A stretch of 64,000 bases of DNA from JAQXGO01 sp045592445 (GTDB lineage Bacteria; Bacillota; Clostridia; UMGS1883; UMGS1540): assembly GCA_045592445.1 (NCBI GenBank), contig JAZNUV010000040.1, forward strand, positions 7,087 through 71,086, given 5' to 3'. The translations under genes were made by a program, and so were the position numbers. Each line of letters starts with the position of its first letter. Position 1 is the stretch's first letter. Of the stretch, positions 54,245 through 63,308 are shown piece after piece. The notes beneath the pieces were generated by a model, which was not told where the DNA came from, did not search any database, and saw only the letters and a list, made by a program, of their open reading frames with translations.

Positions 54245-54844
54245 ATGAAATTTGAAAAGATAGGCGAAAATAAAATTAAAGTTTCAGTTTCTCAGGAGGA
54301 TTTGCTGTTGCATGGCATTAGTTTTGAAAGTTTTGCCATCGGCACACCTGCTGTGCAGGATTTTTTTCGTGATTTAATGAAAAAAGCCGAGTATGAAACT
54401 GATTTTGTTGTAGACGGAGGCCGCGTCATGATCGAAGCTATGCATCTCCAAAATGAAGGCTTTGTTATTTTTATTACAAAACCGGATGTTTTGGCCGCAC
54501 CGCAAAAAGTGCGCCGCATACGATATCGTGCCCGTCCTCGTAACGCAGTTGGGCATCGCAAAGAACTTATGTATCGGTTTGATAATTTTGATGACCTTTG
54601 TTCTTTTGCTGTAAAGTGGCGTTTTCAAGGTGAAGGTAGTAGTCTTTACAAGCTGAATTCCTCCTATATTTTATTGCTTTCCTTCCCTTTAGAAGCATAC
54701 GATAAGAATTATGTAGAAGCACAAGTTTTAGAATTTGGCACACCCGTGCCAGCACTTAAAAAATCATATTTAGAAGAACATGGGAAAAAAATATGTGATG
54801 GAGATGCCATCGCCTCAATTCTAAAATATTTTGACAGGAAGTAA
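54245..54844 (+). CDS. mecA: Adaptor protein MecA
   Basis: MecA hands substrates to the ClpC-ClpP protease; in Bacillus it controls competence and sporulation proteins. The 199-residue sequence has the substrate-binding N-terminal segment (MKFEKIGENKIKVSVSQEDLLLHGI), an arginine-rich linker and the ClpC-binding C-terminal alpha/beta domain (YRFDNFDDLCSFAVKW to YILLLSFPLEAYDKN). TATACT at 54216-54221 may be its -10. clpC itself is not in the window. Confidence 0.92.
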   Translation: MKFEKIGENKIKVSVSQEDLLLHGISFESFAIGTPAVQDFFRDLMKKAEYETDFVVDGGRVMIEAMHLQNEGFVIFITKPDVLAAPQKVRRIRYRARPRNAVGHRKELMYRFDNFDDLCSFAVKWRFQGEGSSLYKLNSSYILLLSFPLEAYDKNYVEAQVLEFGTPVPALKKSYLEEHGKKICDGDAIASILKYFDRK

Positions 54845-54848
54845 GAAA

Positions 54849-55130
54849 ATGAAAGAATCTAAGGACTTAGACGCATTGTATCAAGCTATTTTATCTTTAC
54901 AAACGCCGGAAGAGTGTAAAAAATTTTTTGACGATTTATGCACAATACCCGAACTGCACTCTTTAGCACAACGCTGGGCTGTTGCAAAGCTTTTGCACGA
55001 AGGCAGTACATTCAATGAAATCATGGCAAAGCTTGGAGCTTCGTCTGCGACTATTTCGCGTGTAAATCGTTGCCTTCACTACGGTAGCGGGGGCTATCAA
55101 ACACTTTTAAATCGAAAAAAAATTGATTGA
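54849..55130 (+). CDS. yerC: YerC/YecD family TrpR-like protein
   Basis: A 93-residue helical protein with a TrpR-superfamily helix-turn-helix: LTSLQTP-like region, IPELHSLAQRWAVAKLLHEGSTFNEIMAKLGASSATISRVNRCLHYG. It is the YerC/YecD type, widespread in Firmicutes; the bound ligand and targets are not established. ATG 54849 has AGGAAG upstream and lies 4 bases after mecA, so the two are co-expressed. Confidence 0.9.
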   Translation: MKESKDLDALYQAILSLQTPEECKKFFDDLCTIPELHSLAQRWAVAKLLHEGSTFNEIMAKLGASSATISRVNRCLHYGSGGYQTLLNRKKID

Positions 55131-55148
55131 AGAAAGCTGGATTTTCGC

Positions 55149-55676
55149 ATGCGAAATTTTTGGGGACACCTTTGTACTATTACAAAACATCGGCACATGG
55201 TAATACGCCATGCCTGGTACTGTGGCATCTTTTGGCAAGGACTTCGGCACGATTTATCCAAGTACAGTCCTTCAGAATTCTGGACGGGTGTGCGCTATTT
55301 TAAAGGCTCGAAAAGCCCCAACGAAGGCGAACGAGAAACATATGGTTACTCCATTGCATGGATGCATCATAAAGGTCGGAACAAACATCATTTTGAGTAT
55401 TGGACGGATTATGACCGTGTAACACGCGCCATGTCCCCTGTCAAAATGCCCCTTTGCTACGTAAAAGAAATGTTTTGTGACCGAGTTGCCGCGAGTAAAG
55501 TTTATCAAGGAGAGGCATATACGAACGCACATCCTCTTTCCTATTTTCATCGTGGAAAGGCCAATCGTTCCATTCACCCAGAAACTTCTGCTCTTTTAGA
55601 ATCATGGCTGACTATATTGGCTGAATCAGGAGAGGGTGCCGCCTTTTCTGAAATTCGAAACTGCACACACTATTAG
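55149..55676 (+). CDS. DUF5662 family protein
   Basis: A 175-residue protein rich in His, Trp and Tyr, matching DUF5662. Possible metal-ligand motifs are RHDLSKYSPSEF, WMHHKGRNKHHFEYW and MFCDRVAASKVY, spaced like the HD or phosphohydrolase-type helical bundles. The activity is unknown. It follows yerC by 18 bases and precedes an ECF S component; these four genes may share a transcript with mecA. Confidence 0.75.
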   Translation: MRNFWGHLCTITKHRHMVIRHAWYCGIFWQGLRHDLSKYSPSEFWTGVRYFKGSKSPNEGERETYGYSIAWMHHKGRNKHHFEYWTDYDRVTRAMSPVKMPLCYVKEMFCDRVAASKVYQGEAYTNAHPLSYFHRGKANRSIHPETSALLESWLTILAESGEGAAFSEIRNCTHY

Positions 55677-55694
55677 CAAAAGAAGGTGTTCCTT

Positions 55695-56216
55695 ATGAAA
55701 AATACAAGAAAAACAATAATGGCAGCATTGTTTGCTGCACTTTGCTGTGTATCAACTATTGCTATTGTGATTCCTTCTCCTATGGATGGATATGTTAATC
55801 TTGGCGATTGCTTTGTTCTTTTATCAGGTTGGTTTCTTGGTCCTTTATACGGCGGTCTTGCCGCAGGAATTGGTTCATTCTTGTCAGATGTGTTTACAGG
55901 TTATTTGCATTATGCGCCCGCCACACTGATTATAAAAGGCTTGATGGGCATTTTGGCAGCTTCTTTATATCGGTTGTTTCATCGGCTCTTGCACCTTCAC
56001 AAAAAAAATATCTATGCTGTTTTTTTAAGCGCATTTTTGAGTGAGTGTTTTATGGTTTTCGGTTATTTTTTGTATGCTGCACTTCTTTTAGGAAATGGAT
56101 TGGCGGCTACGGCAAGCATTCCCGGCAATCTCATGCAGGGTACAATCGGAATCATTGCATCTCTCCTTTTATTCAGTGCAATCAAAAATATATTTCCCTC
56201 TGATTTTACAAAATGA
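55695..56216 (+). CDS. ECF transporter S component
   Basis: A 173-residue protein with five or six hydrophobic helices and the VNLGDCFVLLSGWFLGPLYGGLAAGIGSFLSD... signature (ECF-ribofla_trS type). It would be the substrate-binding unit of an energy-coupling-factor vitamin transporter; the vitamin cannot be told. No ecfA or ecfT is near, so it must use a shared energising module. ATG 55695 follows AAGGTG; no FMN or other riboswitch lies upstream. Confidence 0.85.
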   Translation: MKNTRKTIMAALFAALCCVSTIAIVIPSPMDGYVNLGDCFVLLSGWFLGPLYGGLAAGIGSFLSDVFTGYLHYAPATLIIKGLMGILAASLYRLFHRLLHLHKKNIYAVFLSAFLSECFMVFGYFLYAALLLGNGLAATASIPGNLMQGTIGIIASLLLFSAIKNIFPSDFTK

Positions 56217-56220
56217 AAAT

Positions 56221-56418
56221 AGCGGATACATAAACTGTATCCGCTCAGCGTGTCGATAAAGTCTCGACACGCTGAGCGAGACATCGAAAAACGCAGTTAT
56301 ATTTTTTGATATACAGAATGGAAAAATCCATTCCCTGCAAAATTGTGGTTATGATGACTTTTCTTGCGGTAGAACAAGTTTTTCGACAGTCTTAGCGGAT
56401 ACATAAACTGTATCCGCT
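56221..56418. repeat. Palindromic repeat unit bounded by two identical 25-bp hairpins
   Basis: The hairpin at 56221-56245 (arms AGCGGATACA / TGTATCCGCT, loop of five) is repeated exactly at 56394-56418. Between them lies a perfect 15-bp stem (CGCTCAGCGTGTCGA, 56242-56256, with 56264-56278) that shares four bases with the first hairpin, and a 9-bp inverted pair TCGAAAAAC (56284-56292) / GTTTTTCGA (56378-56386). No gene is encoded. Confidence 0.8.
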
Positions 56419-56424
56419 ATTTTT
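56394..56424. terminator. Terminator copy followed by T run
   Basis: The second copy of the 25-bp hairpin is followed by ATTTTT on the plus strand and lies between the convergent ECF and rqcP genes. It is the functional-looking terminator of the pair. Confidence 0.7.
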
Positions 56425-56439
56425 ATGCTACCTGTATTT

Positions 56440-56688
56440 TTAATCTTCTCCTATGATTTCATACATAGAAGATGCCGATTCCTTGGTCACATGTTCCGAA
56501 AGCGCTAACACACGAACACAAACCTTTTTCTCTCCAAAACCAATTTCAACAATATCACCGATTTTGACGTCAGCACCTGCCTTTACAGGCTTCCCGCCTA
56601 TGTGGACGCGACCTTGTGCACACGCTTCGTTTGCGACGGTGCGACGCTTTATCAATCTCGATACCTTTAAAAATTTATCAATTCGCAT
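56440..56688 (-). CDS. rqcP: RqcP-like S4-domain RNA-binding protein
   Basis: An 82-residue single S4 domain (MRIDKFLKVSRLIKRRTVANEACAQGRVHIGGKPVKAGADVKIGDIV). RqcP works with RqcH in ribosome-associated quality control and alanine tailing in Firmicutes; heat-shock Hsp15 is the other option, but its long basic tail is missing. It lies 8 bases after the phosphohexomutase gene. Confidence 0.88.
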   Translation of the reverse strand: MRIDKFLKVSRLIKRRTVANEACAQGRVHIGGKPVKAGADVKIGDIVEIGFGEKKVCVRVLALSEHVTKESASSMYEIIGED

Positions 56689-56696
56689 GTCCTCAC

Positions 56697-58403
56697 CTAT
56701 GCTTCAATGCCAAGCAGTGTATTCACATTCTCTGCTATAGCCGAAATTTTTGCCTCTAAATTGCCGCGTGCAACACCTGCGTACACCTTGAATTTCGGTT
56801 CCGTTCCTGACGGACGAAATGCAATCCAGCTTTTATCCTCAAGTTCAAAGCGCAGCACATTCGATTTTGGAAACTCCACAACTTTTTCTGTCCCCGAAAC
56901 TAAATCAAACCGCTTTCCAACACTGTAATCCGTGTAGGCAACAACACGCGACCAGCCAATTACATCCGGTATGTTATCTCTAAGGTTTGCCATCAAATTT
57001 TGTATTTTTTCAATACCGTCTACGCCTTCAAAATAAATATTATTTGTCCATTCTTTGTGAATGCCATACTTTGCATAAAGTTCCCGCATAACGTCGCAAA
57101 GTGACATATCACGCGTTTGGTACCATGCCGCCATTTCAGCAATCAAAAGAGAAGCAGAAACAGCATCCTTATCTCGCGTATAGCTCCCCACGAGATATCC
57201 ATAACTCTCCTCAAAGCCAAACACATAATTTGCGTCACCTTTTTCCTCGTGGTTCTTTATGGTGTCAGCTATATACTTAAAACCAGTCAAAACGTCAATG
57301 AGCTCCACACCATAATAATCTGTTACAGCACGGACCATTTCAGAGGTTACCACAGTTTTAATGACATAGGGATTTTCAGGCAAAAGACCGAGAACTGTTT
57401 TTTGTGAGAGAATATACTCCGTCAAAAGTACACCCGTCATATTTCCTGTCAAAGCAACAAAAGTGCCATCCTTCTCGCGTGCCAAAACACCAACGCGGTC
57501 CGAATCAGGGTCTGTTCCAATAATCAGGTCCGCATCAACCTTATTTGCAAGTTCAATTGCCAACGCAAATCCTTCTTTATTTTCGGGATTCGGGCTCTTA
57601 ACTGTTGGGAAGGCGCCGTCCGGTTGCTCTTGTTCAGCGACAACATAAACTTTTTTAAATCCGGCGCGATGTAAAATTTCTTTTACAGGAACAGCGCCCG
57701 CACCATGAAATGGTGTGTAAACGATTTTAAGTTCTGCTGCTGTTTTATGCAGGTCTTTATGGATTTGTTGCGAAAGAACGGCTTCATAGTAGGCCTCGTC
57801 AACCTCTTTATCTATATATTGTATCAAAGGACTGTCAGGCTCGCTCTCTGCAATATCTCCAAAAATATCAATACTCTGCATTTTTTCGAGGACATACTCC
57901 GCAGCATCGCCTTCAAGCTGACCACCATCGTTCCCGTAGACCTTATACCCATTATATTTAGCGGGATTGTGGCTCGCCGTGATCACAATGCCTGCCTCAC
58001 AACCCAAATGCCGTACCGCAAAGCTAAGTTCAGGCGTTGGTCTTAGCGAGGTAAATAGGTAGACACGAATCCCGTTCCCTGCAAGCACTCTGGCTGCGCA
58101 AAGTGCAAATTCAGGTGAATAATGGCGACTGTCATACGCAATCACAACACCGCGATTTTCACCTTGTTTTTCTTTAATGTAAAGCGCCAGCCCCTCCGTT
58201 GCACGCCTTACTGTGTAAATATTCATTCTGTCTGTCCCGGCACCCAGAATGCCACGTAGGCCTCCTGTGCCGAATTTCAAATCAGAAAGAAAGCGCTCTT
58301 TGATTTCCTGCTCGTTGTCGCCTATGGCAAGCAGCTCTAATTTAATTTCATCATCTATTTTATCATATGCAAGCCATTCCCGATATTTTTCAAGATAATT
58401 CAT
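56697..58403 (-). CDS. pgcA: Phospho-sugar mutase (phosphoglucomutase type)
   Basis: A 568-residue alpha-D-phosphohexomutase. The phosphorylated Ser144 is in TASHNPAKYNGYKVYGNDGGQ; the metal loop is GTDPDSDRVG; sugar loop FGFEESYGY; phosphate-binding RPSGTEPKFKVY. The length fits the PgcA type that interconverts glucose-6- and glucose-1-phosphate. It could also act on mannose phosphates. With pgi and galU it provides the route to UDP-glucose. Confidence 0.93.
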   Translation of the reverse strand: MNYLEKYREWLAYDKIDDEIKLELLAIGDNEQEIKERFLSDLKFGTGGLRGILGAGTDRMNIYTVRRATEGLALYIKEKQGENRGVVIAYDSRHYSPEFALCAARVLAGNGIRVYLFTSLRPTPELSFAVRHLGCEAGIVITASHNPAKYNGYKVYGNDGGQLEGDAAEYVLEKMQSIDIFGDIAESEPDSPLIQYIDKEVDEAYYEAVLSQQIHKDLHKTAAELKIVYTPFHGAGAVPVKEILHRAGFKKVYVVAEQEQPDGAFPTVKSPNPENKEGFALAIELANKVDADLIIGTDPDSDRVGVLAREKDGTFVALTGNMTGVLLTEYILSQKTVLGLLPENPYVIKTVVTSEMVRAVTDYYGVELIDVLTGFKYIADTIKNHEEKGDANYVFGFEESYGYLVGSYTRDKDAVSASLLIAEMAAWYQTRDMSLCDVMRELYAKYGIHKEWTNNIYFEGVDGIEKIQNLMANLRDNIPDVIGWSRVVAYTDYSVGKRFDLVSGTEKVVEFPKSNVLRFELEDKSWIAFRPSGTEPKFKVYAGVARGNLEAKISAIAENVNTLLGIEA

Positions 58404-58438
58404 AGCTTCCTTCCTTTATATTCTAATTTGATATATTA

Positions 58439-59830
58439 TTAAAATACGAAGAATTTCTCAAGATATGCAGATAATTCTTCAATTTTTATGCGTTCTTGCT
58501 CCATCGAGTCACGATGACGTACCGTTACACTGCCGTCCTCTACACTTTCAAAGTCATACGTGACGCAAAACGGCGTTCCAATTTCATCCTGTCTTCTGTA
58601 GCGTTTGCCGATGCTGCCGGATTCATCATACTCACACATAAATTTCTTAGAAAGTGTGGTGTAGAGTTCTCCTGCGCCATCCGCTAATTTTTTGGAAAGC
58701 GGCAAAATCGCAACCTTAATCGGTGCCAAAGCCGGATGCAGACGCAATACTGTTCGCACATCGCCGCCTTCTAGTTCTTCTTCATCATAAGCATCTACCA
58801 AAAACGCAAGAGTAACACGGTCCGCACCCAAAGAAGGTTCAATGCAGTAAGGCACATATTTTTCATTTGTTGTCGGATCCAAATAATCAAGCGTTTCACC
58901 AGAATGTGCGGAATGCTGTTTTAAGTCAAAGTCTGTTCTATCCGCAATGCCCCAAAGTTCGCCCCAACCAAATGGGAACATAAACTCAATATCTGTTGTA
59001 GCATTGGAATAATGTGAAAGCTCCTCTTGCGAATGGTCACGCATCTTGAGGTTTTCTTCACGAATACCAAGCGATATAAGCCAATTTTTGCAGTAATCCT
59101 TCCAATATGCAAACCATTCTAAATCCTCGCCCGGCTTACAGAAAAATTCAAGCTCCATCTGTTCAAATTCACGAATACGAAAAATGAAGTTGCCCGGTGT
59201 GATTTCATTACGGAAGGATTTACCAATCTGTCCAATGCCGAACGGCACTTTTTTTCTTGTTGTGCGTTGTACATTTTTAAAGTTAACAAAAATTCCCTGT
59301 GCAGTTTCAGGACGCATATAAAGTTCAGAAGACGAGTCTTCCGTAACACCCTGGAAAGTTTTATACATAAGGTTAAATTTGCGAATATCCGTAAAATTAT
59401 GTTTTCCGCATTTCGGACATGCAATTTCATGTTCAGCAATATAGGCAAGCATTTTTTCATTAGACCAACCGTCCACCGTTTCGCTTTCGCCTGTTTCCGC
59501 CATATAATCCTCTATCAGCTTATCAGCGCGGTAGCGTGCCTTACATTCGCGGCAGTCCATCAAAGGGTCACTGAAACCGCCAACATGGCCACTTGCAACC
59601 CATACCTTTGGATTCATTAAAATTGCTGCATCAAGTCCAACATTATACGGGGATTCCGTAATGAATTTCTGCCACCATGCACGTTTAATATTATTTTTGA
59701 ATTCTACACCCAACGGACCGTAATCCCATGCATTGGAAAGACCGCCGTATATCTCAGAGCCCGGATATACGTACCCTCTCCCCTTACAAAGATTTACGAT
59801 TTTTTCCATCGTTTTTTCGTTGTTTAACAT
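58439..59830 (-). CDS. glyQS: Glycine--tRNA ligase (single-chain type)
   Basis: The alpha2-type class II glycyl-tRNA synthetase. Motifs: GFSDPLMDCRECKARYRADK and CPKCGKHNF zinc-binding pairs, ETAQGIFVNFKN (motif 2 region), SFRNEITPGNFIFRIREFEQME, and the C-terminal anticodon-binding domain (PIKVAILPLSKK to VTVRHRDSMEQERI). 463 residues. The gap from the M16 gene is only 18 bases, so there is no T-box. Confidence 0.96.
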   Translation of the reverse strand: MLNNEKTMEKIVNLCKGRGYVYPGSEIYGGLSNAWDYGPLGVEFKNNIKRAWWQKFITESPYNVGLDAAILMNPKVWVASGHVGGFSDPLMDCRECKARYRADKLIEDYMAETGESETVDGWSNEKMLAYIAEHEIACPKCGKHNFTDIRKFNLMYKTFQGVTEDSSSELYMRPETAQGIFVNFKNVQRTTRKKVPFGIGQIGKSFRNEITPGNFIFRIREFEQMELEFFCKPGEDLEWFAYWKDYCKNWLISLGIREENLKMRDHSQEELSHYSNATTDIEFMFPFGWGELWGIADRTDFDLKQHSAHSGETLDYLDPTTNEKYVPYCIEPSLGADRVTLAFLVDAYDEEELEGGDVRTVLRLHPALAPIKVAILPLSKKLADGAGELYTTLSKKFMCEYDESGSIGKRYRRQDEIGTPFCVTYDFESVEDGSVTVRHRDSMEQERIKIEELSAYLEKFFVF

Positions 59831-59848
59831 TTTGGTTTGTCCTTTCCT

Positions 59849-61063
59849 CTATTTTTTGGGGCAAAGAAAAGCCTCTGCTGTCTCCGCCGTCAATGTACTT
59901 TGTGCAAGTATTTTTATCTGCGTCTGTGTGATGTTCTCGATACCTTTAAGCACAGTTTCTTCATCCCGCACGGTGCCGTGCAAAAGAACACTTCTCCCCA
60001 TGGATTGCATTCTGCCACTTGCACTTTCAAGACCCATAATAAAACCGCTTCGCATCTGGCTTTTTCCACGCGCAATCTCTGCTACGGTCAGACCGTGCTT
60101 TGCAATAGAGGACGCTTCATCAAAAATCATTTCTCGCACAGTCTCTGCGTTTTCCAAGGACGTACCCGCATACACCATGAACATTCCTGCATTTTTAAAT
60201 GCATCGGGAACAGCATACACAGAGTAAGCAAGCCCTTTTTCTTCTCGAATTTTTTGAAAAAGTCGGGATGACATTCCACCACCAAAAGCATTACACAAAA
60301 CTGCTGCCGCATATCGATCTTCCGTTTCCTGCGGCAAACCCGGCCATGCGATGCAAAGATGTGCCTGTTCAATATCTTTCTCTCTTTTGGTAAATCCACC
60401 ATGAAACGAAACTTTATGATAGTTTGTAAATGCAGTGCCTCGACGCATTGTGCCAAAATATTTTTCCGTAACCCTCAAGGCCTCATCCGCATGAATGTTA
60501 CCTGCAATTGCTATCACGGTATTTTCAGCTGTATAATGTTTCTCCCAAAACTGTACCAATGCCTCTCTAGTAATGCCCTTTACAGATGTCTGAGAACCAG
60601 AAATACTATATCCAAGCGCATCATTGCTCCAAGCAATCCGATTTAAAAGTTCTACCGCAACATCCTCGGGCGAATCTTCATACATACTGATTTCTTCTAA
60701 GATGACACTGCGTTCCAATTCAACATCACTTTCATGAAAGCTTGACGAAAGGTACATATCCGACAGAATATCGAAAATTCTTTCAAATTCCTCATCAATT
60801 GCTTTTGCATAATAACAGGTATATTCTCTTGTGGTATATGCATTTAGATTGCCGCCAATAGCATCCATCTCGCAAGCAATATCTTTAGCCGAGCGTCGCG
60901 AAGTTCCTTTAAAAAGCATATGTTCTATAAAATGGCTGATGCCATTATTTTCTGCCGTTTCAAGACGAGAGCCGGCGCCTACAAAGACGCCGACCGCCAC
61001 CGTCCGCACATGCGGCATATGTGCATGCACGACCCTAAGGCCGTTTGTGAGCTTAAATTCCAA
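59849..61063 (-). CDS. M16 family metallopeptidase
   Basis: A 404-residue zinc peptidase of the pitrilysin/insulinase family with the inverted HXXEH motif at residues 44-48 (HFIEHMLFKGT) and the second family region (CIAWPGLPQETEDRYAAAVLCNAFGGGMSSRLFQKIREEKGLAYSV). It is the YmxG-type short form found next to pnp in Firmicutes. TTG 61063 is chosen: pnp stops two bases upstream and AAAGGAAG is placed to serve it. Substrate unknown. Confidence 0.92.
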   Translation of the reverse strand: MEFKLTNGLRVVHAHMPHVRTVAVGVFVGAGSRLETAENNGISHFIEHMLFKGTSRRSAKDIACEMDAIGGNLNAYTTREYTCYYAKAIDEEFERIFDILSDMYLSSSFHESDVELERSVILEEISMYEDSPEDVAVELLNRIAWSNDALGYSISGSQTSVKGITREALVQFWEKHYTAENTVIAIAGNIHADEALRVTEKYFGTMRRGTAFTNYHKVSFHGGFTKREKDIEQAHLCIAWPGLPQETEDRYAAAVLCNAFGGGMSSRLFQKIREEKGLAYSVYAVPDAFKNAGMFMVYAGTSLENAETVREMIFDEASSIAKHGLTVAEIARGKSQMRSGFIMGLESASGRMQSMGRSVLLHGTVRDEETVLKGIENITQTQIKILAQSTLTAETAEAFLCPKK

Positions 61064-61064
61064 A

Positions 61065-63140
61065 TTAGTTTTCTTCCTTTGGTAAAATTCTGGCAAGGTT
61101 GATTCTGCCCATCTTATCCACTTCAATTACGCGGACATCAATTGTGTCACCGATATTGACAACATCCTCCACTTTTTCTACGCGCTTTCTGTCAAGCTTG
61201 GAAATGTGAACGAGACCGTCTTTCCCCGGCAAAAATTCAACAAATGCGCCGAAATTCATGATGCGAACAACCTTACCCGTAAATTCCTGTCCGGGTTCCA
61301 CATCGCTGACAATGCCTTTAATGATGCGCATTGCTTTCTTGCCTGCTTCTTCATCAATTGTGGCGATAAATACTCTGCCGTCATCTTCAATATCAATTTT
61401 AACGCCTGTTTCAGCAATAATCTTTTGAATTACCTTACCGCCCGTACCAATTACGTCACGAATTTTTTCAACATCAATCGTCATTGTCATGATTTTGGGG
61501 GCATAGGGTGAAAGTTGCGGTCTGTGCTCGCCGATGCAAGGCAACATAATCTCATCCAAAATCTTAATGCGTGCTTCTCTTGTTTGCATGAGTGCACGTT
61601 CAATGATTTCAGGTGTTAATCCATCAATTTTTATATCTACCTGAATAGCCGTGATACCCTCTTTCGTTCCGGCAACCTTAAAGTCCATGTCTCCAAAGAA
61701 GTCCTCAAGTCCCTGAATGTCTGTCATTGTGATAAAGCGGTCGCCTTCCGTAACCAAGCCACAAGAGATCCCTGCAACCGGTGCTTTAATCGGTACACCT
61801 GCGTCCATGAGTGCAAGTGTACTGCCGCAAACGCTGCCCTGTGATGTGGAGCCATTAGAACTCAATACTTCGGATACAACACGAATCGCATACGGGAACT
61901 CTTCTTCACCGGGGATAACCGGTTCAAGTGCCCTTTCCGCCAATGCACCGTGACCAATTTCACGTCTGCCGGGTCCACGAGACGGTCTTGTTTCCCCAAC
62001 ACTGTAAGAGGGGAAATTGTAGTGGTGCATATAACGCTTGTATTCATCGGTATCAATACCATCAAGCATCTGCATGTCACCCATTGCGCCGAGTGTTACA
62101 ATGGACATAACTTGTGTTTGACCGCGCGTAAAGAGGCCGGAACCATGAACACGCGGCAAAAGACCAACTTCTGCTGCAAGAGGACGAACATCGAAAAGAC
62201 CTCTGCCGTCAACACGTTTGCCTTCATCTAAAATCCAGCGGCGTACGATATACTTTTGCAGCTTGTACATAACCGCATCAAGCATTGCAGGCTCAACATC
62301 TGCAAACTTTTCGTACACTTCCTCATATACAGGCTTCAAGCGCTCGTCGCGGACTGTTTTATCGTTGGTGTCGAGTGCCGCTTTTACTTTATCAGAAAAT
62401 GCAGCCTTAACTTCCTCAAATAAATTTTCCTCAACCACGATATGCTCATATTCACGCTTCGGTTTACCGATTTCTGCCGCAACTTCTTTAATAAATGCAC
62501 AAATTTTCTTAATTTCCTCATGTGCAAGCAAAATGGCTTTGAGCATGATATCTTCAGGTACTTCGTTTGCGCCCGCCTCAATCATATTTACTTTTTCAGC
62601 CGTGCCTGCAACTGTAAGCTGCAACGTGCTCTTTGCACGTTGTTCAAGCGTCGGATTTACAATTAATTCGCCATCCACAAGACCAACCTGTACGCCTGCA
62701 ATCGGTCCTGCAAAAGGAATGTCCGAAATACAAATTGCAGCAGATGCACCAATCATAGCCGCGATTTCAGGGGAATTATCCTGGTCAACTGACATTACAG
62801 TAGTAATGACCGTAACATCGTTTCTCAAATCTGACGGGAATAAAGGACGAATCGGTCTGTCAATTACACGGGATGCTAAGATTGCCTTTTCAGAAGGCTT
62901 GCCTTCTCTGCGGATAAATCCACCCGGGATTTTACCGACAGCATAAAGTTTTTCTTCATAGTCTACAGAAAGCGGGAAAAAGTCAATCCCTTCTCTCGGT
63001 TTTGCGGACATTGTTGCTGTTGCCATCACAACTGTATCGCCGTAGCGAACCAATACCGCACCGCTTGCAAGCTGTGCAAGTTTCCCCGTTTCAAAGGTCA
63101 ATGTACGACCCGACAATGTTGTTGAAAAAATTCTCTCCAT
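61065..63140 (-). CDS. pnp: Polyribonucleotide nucleotidyltransferase (PNPase)
   Basis: PNPase degrades RNA 3'-5' with phosphate. Two RNase PH domains (MSAKPREGIDFFPLSVDYEEKLYAVGKIPGG and GTDTDEYKRYMHHYNFP-type second site with EIGHGALAERAL), a KH domain (IRDVIGTGGKVIQKIIAETG) and an S1 domain (GKVVRIMNFGAFVEFLPGKDGLVHIS). 691 residues, normal. The leader carries a long hairpin (63171-63236). It follows rpsO, the classic order. Confidence 0.97.
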   Translation of the reverse strand: MERIFSTTLSGRTLTFETGKLAQLASGAVLVRYGDTVVMATATMSAKPREGIDFFPLSVDYEEKLYAVGKIPGGFIRREGKPSEKAILASRVIDRPIRPLFPSDLRNDVTVITTVMSVDQDNSPEIAAMIGASAAICISDIPFAGPIAGVQVGLVDGELIVNPTLEQRAKSTLQLTVAGTAEKVNMIEAGANEVPEDIMLKAILLAHEEIKKICAFIKEVAAEIGKPKREYEHIVVEENLFEEVKAAFSDKVKAALDTNDKTVRDERLKPVYEEVYEKFADVEPAMLDAVMYKLQKYIVRRWILDEGKRVDGRGLFDVRPLAAEVGLLPRVHGSGLFTRGQTQVMSIVTLGAMGDMQMLDGIDTDEYKRYMHHYNFPSYSVGETRPSRGPGRREIGHGALAERALEPVIPGEEEFPYAIRVVSEVLSSNGSTSQGSVCGSTLALMDAGVPIKAPVAGISCGLVTEGDRFITMTDIQGLEDFFGDMDFKVAGTKEGITAIQVDIKIDGLTPEIIERALMQTREARIKILDEIMLPCIGEHRPQLSPYAPKIMTMTIDVEKIRDVIGTGGKVIQKIIAETGVKIDIEDDGRVFIATIDEEAGKKAMRIIKGIVSDVEPGQEFTGKVVRIMNFGAFVEFLPGKDGLVHISKLDRKRVEKVEDVVNIGDTIDVRVIEVDKMGRINLARILPKEEN

Positions 63141-63170
63141 TTTTTACCTCCAAAATTTCTTTTTTCGACC

Positions 63171-63236
63171 GTCGGGTCTTAGCACTTATATAAACGTTCT
63201 TTAAAAAAACGTTTATATAAACGCTAAAGCGCCGAC
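63171..63236 (-). ncRNA. Long hairpin in the pnp 5' leader
   Basis: Inner arms 63186-63198 and 63208-63220 pair perfectly for 13 bp around a 9-base loop; outer arms (GTCGG/CCGAC ends, CTTAGC opposite GCTAAAG) extend the stem to about 28 bases per side with a few mismatches. It would form in the pnp transcript, about 30 bases before the start codon. Confidence 0.7.
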
Positions 63237-63270
63237 AGCCATTCCTTGTTTCACGCCTTTAAAATAACAA

Positions 63271-63302
63271 GACTTGCCGCAAAGAAACCTCTGCGGCAAG
63301 TC
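63271..63302 (-). terminator. Terminator after rpsO
   Basis: A perfect 11-bp stem (GACTTGCCGCA, 63271-63281, with 63292-63302), followed on the minus strand by TTGTTATTTT. Partial read-through into pnp is likely, as no separate pnp promoter is evident. Confidence 0.8.
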
Positions 63303-63308
63303 AAACTG

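Noticed and set aside
56376..56390. Spo0A box (CTGTCGAAAA on the minus strand)
   Set aside because: It matches TGNCGAA but sits in a repeat between convergent genes, not at a promoter.
59831..59848. T-box before glyQS
   Set aside because: Only 18 bases separate it from the M16 gene; no room for specifier or antiterminator.
62218..62946. 242-codon open frame antisense to pnp
   Set aside because: Serine-rich low-complexity translation, fully inside pnp; mirror of coding constraint.
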